Source of the DNA: Candidatus Aminicenantota bacterium
GTDB lineage: Bacteria > Acidobacteriota > Aminicenantia > Aminicenantales > Aminicenantaceae
Length of the DNA: 5,378 bases
Direction of reading: 5' to 3'
Assembly (NCBI GenBank): GCA_030617525.1
Contig: JAUWVG010000204.1
Location: 1-5,378 of the forward strand
Part shown: in pieces, positions 1-5,378 of the stretch
How positions within the stretch are numbered: position 1 is the first letter of the stretch
Layout of the letters: the number at the start of each line of letters is the position of its first letter
Position numbers and translations under genes: made by a program
The notes under the pieces: generated by a model
What the model was told of the DNA's origin: nothing
Seen by the model: only the letters and a program-made list of their open reading frames with translations
Databases searched by the model: none

Positions 1-1176
1 ATACGCCGTTGTCAGTGTAAGGCCGATGAGGAGAGTGTTCAATATCCCTGATACTGAAATGGCCAGGATATATGTGAATATACTCAAGACCAGAACGGTT
101 CCACGTGAGATAACCTTTTCTTTTTTTTCACTCAAATCAGGGGCAATAAATCTTTTTATGATGTCACTGACGACCAATGTTGCGCTGCCTACAAGAAGGG
201 CAGAGGCCGTAGAGACATCGGCGGCCCAAAGTCCTGCAAGAACCAGGCCGGCGATAACAGGACTCAGACTGAGGACTGTCCTCGGCAGGGCTTCGGTTGG
301 AATGATTCCCGGGTGAAGCACCGTGGCTGAAATCCCTATGACAGCACTGATAAATCCTACAGGAAGAATGATCAAACCTCCCAGAATAAATCCTCTCCGG
401 GCGGACGAAGAATCTTTTGCGGCAAAGCTGATCTGAGCGATGGATTGGACAGAAAACGTCATGGTGCACAGGACCAAAAACCAGGCAATGATCAGCGGCC
501 AACCGATTCCCCCCAAATTAAAAGCGGGAAAATCGTGTGGAAGTTTGCCGACAAGCTCCTTAAAACCGCCCACTTTTCCCACAGCCAGAAGCGCACCAAA
601 AAAAACACCGGCATAGATGAGAACAACATTGATGATATTCGTCAATCCAGCCGCCCAGAAACCGCCGATAAGAGTGATCCCCACAAAGACAACGGCTGTA
701 ACGAGCATTCCGGTTTGGAATGAAAAGATATCCGGAAGTAGTGATGAGAGGATAGCTCCTCCGGCAATATACTGAAGTGACGTGATGACAATCTGCAGGA
801 CAAGCTGGCCGACCACTCCGACAACGCGTCCGGACACATTGTAATGCCGCTCGAAAAACTCGGGAAGAGTCGAAACCTCCATTTTCCGGTAGCGGCGAGC
901 GGCAAACAGGCCGACAAGAATGGCACCAACAGCAAATGCGGCATTGTACCAACCTGCAGACAGTCCGTTTTTATAGGCGCTTTCAGCAATCCCTATGGTC
1001 GAGGCTCCTCCGATGGCCAATCCTGTTAGAAGCGGAGCCACCACCCAATATGGAAGGCTTCGACCGGCCAGGAGGTAGGCAATCATGCCTCCTCGGCTGA
1101 GACGGCGGGAAAACCAGGTGATCAGATAGAGAAGAACAATATAGGCACAAACAATTGTCAGCGGAACCCAGTTCAT
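1..1176 (-). CDS. Sodium:solute symporter (SSS family), 3' end missing
   Basis: Inner-membrane carrier expected to move a small organic solute, often a carboxylate, together with Na+. I translated the minus strand from the ATG at 1176-1174: 392 codons are open to the window edge with no stop, so the C-terminus is cut off; the family usually has about 450-550 residues. The protein is strongly hydrophobic with some ten membrane segments (roughly 4-22, 43-63, 76-94, 118-145, 153-172, 178-199, 224-246, 262-286, 301-337, 357-377). Family marks are the broken helix with GLAIGGAST at 52-60, AESAYKNGLSAGWYNA at 64-79, STLPEFFERHY at 102-112, GGFWAAGLTN at 171-180 and AADVSTASALL at 318-328, where Ser322/Thr323 match the Na2 sodium-site Ser/Thr pair known in PutP and vSGLT. 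Its start overlaps the stop of the acyl-CoA synthetase gene, which suggests translational coupling and a shared substrate or product. The transported solute cannot be told from the sequence. Confidence 0.92.
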   Translation of the reverse strand, partial: MNWVPLTIVCAYIVLLYLITWFSRRLSRGGMIAYLLAGRSLPYWVVAPLLTGLAIGGASTIGIAESAYKNGLSAGWYNAAFAVGAILVGLFAARRYRKMEVSTLPEFFERHYNVSGRVVGVVGQLVLQIVITSLQYIAGGAILSSLLPDIFSFQTGMLVTAVVFVGITLIGGFWAAGLTNIINVVLIYAGVFFGALLAVGKVGGFKELVGKLPHDFPAFNLGGIGWPLIIAWFLVLCTMTFSVQSIAQISFAAKDSSSARRGFILGGLIILPVGFISAVIGISATVLHPGIIPTEALPRTVLSLSPVIAGLVLAGLWAADVSTASALLVGSATLVVSDIIKRFIAPDLSEKKEKVISRGTVLVLSIFTYILAISVSGILNTLLIGLTLTTAY

Positions 1177-1182
1177 CCCTTT
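1173..1182 (-). promoter_or_regulatory. Stop-start overlap (ATGA) with purine run, ligase to symporter
   Basis: The symporter ATG (1176-1174) and the ligase TGA (1175-1173) share bases. AAAGGG directly touches the ATG with no spacer, too close for a normal Shine-Dalgarno interaction, and no better site is seen within the 25 bases upstream. Start of the symporter therefore probably depends on ribosomes that have just ended the ligase. Confidence 0.65.
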
Positions 1183-3254
1183 ATTTTGATCCGTGCATCG
1201 ACAACAACAGCTCTATTCTCGAAGGCCAACACCGGATTGAGGTCAAATTCATCAATCTCCGGGAAATCCAGAACCAGTTGGGAGAAGCGAATCAGAATGT
1301 CCACAAGAGCATTAAAATCCACCCCTTTTTCTCCTCGTGTTCCCTCCAATATGGGATAACCTTTGATCGAATGCATCATTTCGACGGCTTGATCTTCTGT
1401 GAGAGGAGCCAGTCTGAACTGCACATCTTTTAATGTTTCGACAAATACACCCCCTAAACCAAACATGATCATCGGCTCGATTCCTGATTGTTTCTTTGCC
1501 CCGATGATTACCTCTTTCCCGTCTTTCTCGTATTTTTGAAGAATAAAATTTGGTTTGTGAACTCTGAATTTCTCAACCATTTTCTCAAACTCACTCAACA
1601 GGGCCGTGATATCTTTGATGTTGAGTTTGACACCTCCGCTATCTGTCTTGTGAACGATCTCTTTGGCATCGACTTTAAGCACCACTGGGAATCCGATTTT
1701 TTCGGCGGCAGGTTCAAGCTCGGATTTCTCCTTTATTTTGACAGTCTTCACGAAGGGAATCCCGTAGCTGTCCAGAATATCGAAGACATCGGGCTGGGGA
1801 AGAAACATGTCCTTTCCGCTAAAATTGCCCAGAATGCGGCCTGCTTTATCCTTGTCGCATTCGCCCTTTTTTTCTACGTAAATCGGAGTGCCTTTCCTGA
1901 GGATGGCCCCATATCTGGTCATGGCCGAGAGCGATTTGGCCGCCGCTTCGGCAAAATCATAGACGGGAATACCGCTCTCTCTAATGAGCCGGATGACTTC
2001 CTGCCATTTTTCGATGGTGATCACCTGACAGACAATCGGTTTGGGGGACGTTTTTCCCAGTTCTCCCAACTTTCGAGCAATTCCTTCACAATCAACAAAG
2101 GGAGCTGTGACAAACACCAGCAGAAGGGAATCGATGTTGGGATCATCAAAGAGCGCCTCCACCGTACCGCCATACTGCTCGGGACCGGCCGTGGCCACGA
2201 CATCAACAGGATTGGATACAATGGCCTCCTGGAAAACAAGCTGCTTGAGAGTGTCTTTTGTCTGAGGGCTGAGTTCGGCCAGATTTAATCCTGCCGCAAT
2301 ACATTCGTCAACAGCGATGATCGCCGGACCTCCCGTGTTGGTGACAATGCACACACGGTCACCTGGAGGGACAGGCTGGTTTGTAAAGGCCGCGGCCGCC
2401 TCGATCATCTCTTCCTGCGTGTGAAAACGGAGGACGCCAGCCTTTTCGAAAATAGCATCGGCCAGAGTATCCTGTTCGATCATCGATCCTGTATGAGAAG
2501 CAACGGCTTTGACTCCTTCCGATGTTTTTCCGGATTTCAGAGCCAGAATAGGTTTCTTCTGTGTGACCCGGCTGGCCACTTCCAGAAAACCGGCCGGATC
2601 CTTGAGAGTTTCGATGTGGGCCATGATGGCTTTGGTTTCCTCATCTTGTCCATAATAATCTATGATTTCGTTCATGCTCACATCGGCCTCATTGCCAAAG
2701 CTGGAATACATCCGAATGCCCAACCCGATCCTGTAAAGATGAAGCTTGAGTGTTTCCCCTACACCACCGCTCTGGGCCACGATAGAAATGTTGCCCGGTG
2801 ACATGGGAACAAACGTGAAGTTGGCATAGACCGACACTTCAGGATCCGAATTTTGGATGCCCTGAGAGTTGGGCCCGTAGATGCGCATCCCATATTTATG
2901 GGCAATCTCTACGATCTGTTTTTCAAGGACCAGTCCTTCCTCTCCCACTTCCTTGAATCCGGCAGTATGGACAATGGCGAATTTTACACCTTTTTGACCG
3001 CAGTCCTCGAGAACAGCCGGAACGATCGTATTTTTGATCGAGATATTAACAAGATCAACCTCGTCAGGAATGGCTGAAACGGAGGGATAGGCTTTGAAGC
3101 TTTTGATGTACTTCGATTTTGGATTAACTGGAAAAATGGGCCCCTTAAAATCATGGTCGATAAGATTTTGCATAACGATATGGCCGATGCTGAAGGGGTT
3201 GTTAGACGCCCCGACAATCGCCACAGATTTGGGTTTGAATAAGGCATCAAGCAT
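1173..3254 (-). CDS. ADP-forming acyl-CoA synthetase (acetate--CoA ligase type, fused alpha-beta)
   Basis: Cytoplasmic enzyme of the acyl-CoA synthetase (NDP-forming) superfamily: acid + CoA + ATP gives acyl-CoA + ADP + Pi, reversibly. At 693 residues it has the length expected for a fused alpha and beta chain. Domains in order: Rossmann CoA-binding domain at about 5-130 (VAIVGASNNP at 11-20, YGPNSQG at 126-132), a succinyl-CoA-ligase-like domain at about 150-290 (VAQSGGVGE at 159-167, SHTGSM at 253-258), a second ligase-CoA domain at about 300-455 (VTNTGGPAI at 304-312, SNPVDV at 347-352), and an ATP-grasp domain at about 480-693 (PVVLKVDA at 523-530, VHKTDSGGV at 534-542, FGLGGVFVE at 598-606, DLNPV at 671-675). 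Both phosphate-relay histidines known for this family are present, His254 and His535, so the enzyme should be active and not a scaffold or acetyltransferase fusion. AAGGAG lies 6 bases before the ATG, inside the end of the activase gene. It starts 3 bases after the activase stop and its own stop overlaps the symporter start. Acid substrate unknown. Confidence 0.95.
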   Translation of the reverse strand: MLDALFKPKSVAIVGASNNPFSIGHIVMQNLIDHDFKGPIFPVNPKSKYIKSFKAYPSVSAIPDEVDLVNISIKNTIVPAVLEDCGQKGVKFAIVHTAGFKEVGEEGLVLEKQIVEIAHKYGMRIYGPNSQGIQNSDPEVSVYANFTFVPMSPGNISIVAQSGGVGETLKLHLYRIGLGIRMYSSFGNEADVSMNEIIDYYGQDEETKAIMAHIETLKDPAGFLEVASRVTQKKPILALKSGKTSEGVKAVASHTGSMIEQDTLADAIFEKAGVLRFHTQEEMIEAAAAFTNQPVPPGDRVCIVTNTGGPAIIAVDECIAAGLNLAELSPQTKDTLKQLVFQEAIVSNPVDVVATAGPEQYGGTVEALFDDPNIDSLLLVFVTAPFVDCEGIARKLGELGKTSPKPIVCQVITIEKWQEVIRLIRESGIPVYDFAEAAAKSLSAMTRYGAILRKGTPIYVEKKGECDKDKAGRILGNFSGKDMFLPQPDVFDILDSYGIPFVKTVKIKEKSELEPAAEKIGFPVVLKVDAKEIVHKTDSGGVKLNIKDITALLSEFEKMVEKFRVHKPNFILQKYEKDGKEVIIGAKKQSGIEPMIMFGLGGVFVETLKDVQFRLAPLTEDQAVEMMHSIKGYPILEGTRGEKGVDFNALVDILIRFSQLVLDFPEIDEFDLNPVLAFENRAVVVDARIKIKG

Positions 3255-3257
3255 TTC

Positions 3258-4040
3258 TTACTCCTTTTTTTCTAAGGCATACAAGGCGGCTCCAAAAGCA
3301 CCTGTCAGTTGAGGAAGAGGGGGGACAAAGATTGTTTTTTCGATTTTCTTCTCAAACATCTTCACCAAATAGGGATTGTGAGCCACCACTCCCCCACTCA
3401 TAACAATATGTCCATCCAGGACATCCATTTCCGCGGCCCTTTTGATGATGGAGTCAAAAACTCCCTTGACTAGGTCCTCGATTTCGACACCCTCGCGGAT
3501 TTTAGTCAGGATCTCTGTGGCCGAAAAGACGGTGCAGTAGCTTCCGATCTGGACTTCTGTCCTGGACTTCTTTGCCAAAGAATTAAACCGTTTGATATCG
3601 ACTTTCAGGCGGTTGGCCATTTCTTCAAGAAAAGCGCCCGTTCCGGCGGCACACTTTCTGTTCATTTTAAAACCCGTCCGCCGTCCTTCGCTGTCTAGTT
3701 TGATGATCTTGCTGTCCTGTCCTCCGATATCAATCAAGGTGTGCGCATGAGGATAATGAAAAAAACTTCCCTTTGCGTGACAGCTGATTTCTGTTTTTGT
3801 GTCCTGGGAGAAATCGACATTTCTCCTCCCATATCCCGTAGAGACGATAAAATTGTCCGGGATGGAAATCCCCCCCGCCTGGGTTCGGGCATCATCAAAA
3901 ACCTTTTTGGAGGCTGTCTTAAAATTTGCGCCGGAGTGGATCACGGAAGAGCCGAGAACATGACCCCTTGAATCGATGATGACAGCTTTGGTTGTGGACG
4001 CTCCGACATCTATTCCTGCAACCAATTTTCCGCTTTTCAA
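3258..4040 (-). CDS. 2-hydroxyacyl-CoA dehydratase / benzoyl-CoA reductase activase (BcrAD/BadFG/HgdC family)
   Basis: ATP-dependent electron-transfer protein (archerase) with an ASKHA fold. The dimer holds one [4Fe-4S] cluster and uses ATP hydrolysis to push a low-potential electron into the partner dehydratase or reductase. At 260 residues it has normal length for a single-domain activase. Seen: phosphate loop GIDVGASTTKAV at 9-20, STGYGR at 67-72, ITCHAKG-like ISCHAKG at 85-91, second phosphate motif DIGGQDSK at 104-111, cluster motif KCAAGTGAFLE at 129-139 and SYCTVFSATEI at 167-177, and adenosine motif SGGVVAHN at 215-222. Cys130 and Cys169 correspond to the two cysteines per subunit that ligate the bridging cluster in this family. 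The start codon is TTG at 4040-4038; an in-frame TGA 11 codons upstream and no in-frame ATG leave few choices. A second TTG at codon 6 would give a shorter N-terminus beginning just before VAGIDVG and is also possible. One activase alone suggests a homodimer, as in HgdC. Confidence 0.95.
   Translation of the reverse strand: MKSGKLVAGIDVGASTTKAVIIDSRGHVLGSSVIHSGANFKTASKKVFDDARTQAGGISIPDNFIVSTGYGRRNVDFSQDTKTEISCHAKGSFFHYPHAHTLIDIGGQDSKIIKLDSEGRRTGFKMNRKCAAGTGAFLEEMANRLKVDIKRFNSLAKKSRTEVQIGSYCTVFSATEILTKIREGVEIEDLVKGVFDSIIKRAAEMDVLDGHIVMSGGVVAHNPYLVKMFEKKIEKTIFVPPLPQLTGAFGAALYALEKKE
3261..3266 (-). promoter_or_regulatory. Ribosome binding site of the acyl-CoA synthetase gene
   Basis: AAGGAG on the minus strand, 6 bases before the ATG at 3254. 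It lies within the last codons of the activase gene, whose TAA stop (3260-3258) sits between this site and the start. Ribosomes ending the activase are therefore well placed to start the ligase. Confidence 0.8.
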
Positions 4041-4047
4041 TATTATT

Positions 4048-4054
4048 CTCTCTT
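4048..4054 (-). promoter_or_regulatory. Weak ribosome binding site before the TTG start of the activase
   Basis: AAGAGAG on the minus strand, 7 bases before the TTG at 4040. It matches the anti-Shine-Dalgarno sequence poorly compared with GAGGAG before the dehydratase gene and AAGGAG before the ligase gene. With the TTG start, this predicts lower translation of the activase than of its neighbours. Confidence 0.5.
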
Positions 4055-4088
4055 TACCTGCAAATCATCCCCTCTATCTCCAGCAATA

Positions 4089-4105
4089 CCGGCACGACCA
4101 GCCGG
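4089..4105 (-). other. Small intercistronic hairpin
   Basis: Inverted repeat with a 5-base stem CCGGC/GCCGG and a 7-base loop, starting 7 bases after the dehydratase TAG. No U-run follows (next bases TATTGCTGG), so it is not a rho-independent terminator. It could mark an mRNA processing or stability site, but a 5-bp stem can also arise by chance. Confidence 0.35.
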
Positions 4106-4112
4106 ATAAGCC

Positions 4113-5357
4113 CTATTTTGATTCGAGCTGCTCTATAAATGCTTCGATGTTGGTTTTGGACTGCTCTTCCGAATAGCAGCGTAGGTCATTGAGGTCTCCA
4201 TTAATAGTCAGAGTTGGAATCCCCAGTGTCTTTTCCAGCCTCTCCGGCATCCCATAACGGTTGTTGGAATTATTGGGACAGGTTTTGGCATCATGGAAAA
4301 GAATGCCGTCGATTTTGTAGAGATCGGCCATATCTTTTATATAGTGTTCTTTGTAATTTTCGTCCCGCACGATAAAGATCTGTGTATACGCTCGGGCCAT
4401 ACTCAAAAATGGATCGCTGGGATCAAAATCGTCGAAGATCCAGCTGTTGCAGTATGTCGACGCAATGACAGCCGCCTTGAGTTCGATAAAGAATTCCGCC
4501 ATCGATCTTAATTTTCCCCAAATGGGCATGCCTTCCCAGTAGATACGGTACTTCTCTCCCTCTACCGCGCCATCTTTGTTGGCCGCCCTTTCTTCAAGTT
4601 CTTTGAGGAGGACCTTGTAGTAGTCGATCGCCACCTCCGAGCCGCGCAGCACAACGGCAGGCCCCATATGAATCGTGGCATCAAAGAAGCTTAATGGGGC
4701 GGGAACCGCCTCATTGGTCTTTAAAACTTTTTTCCAGAGTACCGTGCACTGCTTGGATAGATCCATGATGTGGCTGAACTTATCGATATCAAATTTTTTC
4801 CCGGAGATTTCTTCTAACCGCGGGATCAGATCTTTGATCTGATAGACAATGCCGTCAAGATGTTCTTTTTTAATTTCACCAAGGTCGCGGTAGGACGTAA
4901 TGCCAATAGCCGGCACATTTAACTCTCTGGAATACCACATGAACCAATCCTGGACATCGCGGCACTGGTTTGTGTTGTAAACGAGAACATCAGGTTTGGG
5001 GAGTCCCGTGATCCCCTCATACGCCCTTGCAAGCGGTGTTTCTTTTCTGATATAAGCTCCGACATCGCTGGTCAGGTAAGAGCAGATATCGGGAGAATAA
5101 CCGATAGCATTGGCCACCGGGATATAATCGTTAGCCTTCCGCGTCGAACCGAGGACAGCACCATGATTTTCGGGGTAATGAACGGCAAAATCAAAGCTGA
5201 GAAGGAGTTCGGCAGGACCGACGCTGGTGCACCAAGCAACTTTGGAATTTTCATCTTTGGACGCTCTATCCAAGAAATAGAAGTAGTCGGCCATAATTTT
5301 TCTCATTAAACCGGTGGATTGGATTTTTTTGATCAAAGATTTTTTTTCTTCTCCCAT
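4113..5357 (-). CDS. 2-hydroxyacyl-CoA dehydratase / benzoyl-CoA reductase subunit (HgdB/BcrC family)
   Basis: Iron-sulfur subunit of the enzyme family that receives an electron from the activase and forms a ketyl radical anion of a CoA thioester, leading either to loss of water from a 2-hydroxyacyl-CoA or to ring reduction of benzoyl-CoA. It has 414 residues, normal for the family (about 370-440). Family marks are WCTSVGPAELL at 42-52, DICSYLTSDVGAY at 90-102, NQCRDVQDWFMWYSREL at 130-146, TYCNSWIFDDFDPSDPF at 301-317, IDGILFHDAKTC at 349-360 and GDLNDLRCYSEEQ at 387-399. Cysteines are at 43, 92, 132, 204, 303, 360 and 394; 43, 132 and 360 sit in places where the family usually has cluster ligands. 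The start is firm: the ATG follows GAGGAG at 5 bases, and an in-frame TGA lies 9 bases upstream of it (5369-5367). These enzymes work as heterodimers of two related subunits; only one is in the window. Dehydratase or reductase activity, and the substrate, remain open. Confidence 0.9.
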   Translation of the reverse strand: MGEEKKSLIKKIQSTGLMRKIMADYFYFLDRASKDENSKVAWCTSVGPAELLLSFDFAVHYPENHGAVLGSTRKANDYIPVANAIGYSPDICSYLTSDVGAYIRKETPLARAYEGITGLPKPDVLVYNTNQCRDVQDWFMWYSRELNVPAIGITSYRDLGEIKKEHLDGIVYQIKDLIPRLEEISGKKFDIDKFSHIMDLSKQCTVLWKKVLKTNEAVPAPLSFFDATIHMGPAVVLRGSEVAIDYYKVLLKELEERAANKDGAVEGEKYRIYWEGMPIWGKLRSMAEFFIELKAAVIASTYCNSWIFDDFDPSDPFLSMARAYTQIFIVRDENYKEHYIKDMADLYKIDGILFHDAKTCPNNSNNRYGMPERLEKTLGIPTLTINGDLNDLRCYSEEQSKTNIEAFIEQLESK

Positions 5358-5362
5358 GGTCT

Positions 5363-5368
5363 CTCCTC
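5363..5368 (-). promoter_or_regulatory. Strong ribosome binding site of the dehydratase subunit gene
   Basis: GAGGAG on the minus strand, 5 bases before the ATG at 5357. It overlaps a TGA at 5369-5367 that is in frame with the gene, which fixes the start and could also be the stop of an upstream gene whose last codons would read Leu-Pro-Leu. Too little upstream sequence is present to call that gene. Confidence 0.8.
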
Positions 5369-5378
5369 ATAAGGGAAG

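Larger units (their letters stand above)
4041..4112 (-). other. 72-base intercistronic gap between dehydratase subunit and activase
   Basis: The only non-coding stretch between genes in the window. Read on the minus strand it holds, in order, a GC hairpin (4105-4089), a purine-rich stretch GGAGATAGAGGGG, a mini-ORF of four codons (ATG at 4068-4066, stop TAA at 4056-4054, reading Met-Ile-Cys-Arg), and the weak ribosome binding site of the activase. I saw no -35/-10 pair with acceptable spacing and no T-run after the hairpin, so it looks like a post-transcriptional spacer rather than a promoter or terminator. Confidence 0.6.

Noticed and set aside
116..128. A8-G-A4 run on the coding strand of the symporter as a programmed frameshift site.
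   Set aside because: The zero frame stays open on both sides with family-like membrane segments, and the run encodes a Glu/Lys-rich loop (SEKKEKV). No stop or alternative product calls for a frameshift.
164..989. Several short open frames on both strands, including minus-strand frames of 112, 115 and 130 codons.
   Set aside because: They are in other frames of the symporter gene, which is open through the whole region and carries clear SSS-family motifs. The symporter is simply cut by the window edge and so has no stop here.
1488..2288. A 266-codon open frame on the plus strand.
   Set aside because: It lies fully antisense to the acyl-CoA synthetase, whose frame shows all expected domains and both catalytic histidines. 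The plus-strand translation has no recognisable motif and no good ribosome site was seen.
4040..4086. Possible internal promoter before the activase (TTGCTG at 4086-4081, TTGCAG at 4063-4058, TAATAT at 4045-4040).
   Set aside because: The TAATAT box is 35 or 12 bases from the possible -35 boxes, outside the usual 16-18, and no other pairing was better.
4089..4105. Possible rho-independent terminator after the dehydratase subunit gene.
   Set aside because: The stem is only 5 bp and no T-run follows on the minus strand. The downstream genes are functionally linked and lack a promoter of their own.
5367..5378. End of an upstream gene (Leu-Pro-Leu-stop in one frame).
   Set aside because: Three codons are not enough to call a gene. 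It is mentioned only as a possibility with the ribosome binding site.

Overview
The window holds four tightly spaced genes, all on the minus strand, transcribed from right (about 5378) to left (1). They look like the middle and 3' part of one operon in a strict anaerobe. In transcription order they encode: (1) a BcrC/HgdB-type subunit of a 2-hydroxyacyl-CoA dehydratase or benzoyl-CoA reductase (5357-4113); (2) its ATP-dependent [4Fe-4S] activase of the BcrAD/BadFG/HgdC family (4040-3258); (3) a fused alpha-beta ADP-forming acyl-CoA synthetase (3254-1173); (4) a sodium:solute symporter of the SSS family (from 1176), whose C-terminal end lies beyond position 1. The symporter frame stays open from its ATG to the window edge, 392 codons without a stop.

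Layout. About 21 bases lie to the right of the first gene, with a strong ribosome binding site and possibly the end of an upstream gene. The only real non-coding gap, 72 bases, separates the dehydratase subunit from the activase; it holds a small GC hairpin and a four-codon mini-ORF. The activase and the acyl-CoA synthetase are 3 bases apart. The synthetase stop and the symporter start overlap as ATGA. No promoter, rho-independent terminator, tRNA, rRNA, CRISPR array, insertion sequence or long repeat was seen, so both promoter and terminator are probably outside the window.

How the genes may work together (inference). The symporter could bring in an organic acid with sodium, the ADP-forming ligase could attach CoA to it, and the activase could send a low-potential electron, driven by ATP hydrolysis, into the dehydratase or reductase, which then removes water from a 2-hydroxyacyl-CoA or reduces an aromatic acyl-CoA. 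Alternatively, the ligase could run in the ATP-forming direction and the transporter could handle the product. The substrate cannot be read from the sequence. A single activase directly followed by a ligase gene resembles the homodimeric activase of dehydratases more than the paired activase subunits of Thauera/Azoarcus-type benzoyl-CoA reductase, but the upstream operon is not visible. Both known enzyme types need a second HgdB-like subunit, which is absent here and probably lies just beyond position 5378.

Organism. Oxygen-sensitive radical enzymology, ADP-forming CoA chemistry and moderate GC point to an anaerobic fermenter, syntroph or sulfate reducer. Desulfobacterota is my best guess, with Clostridia as the alternative, and the sequence alone does not settle it.
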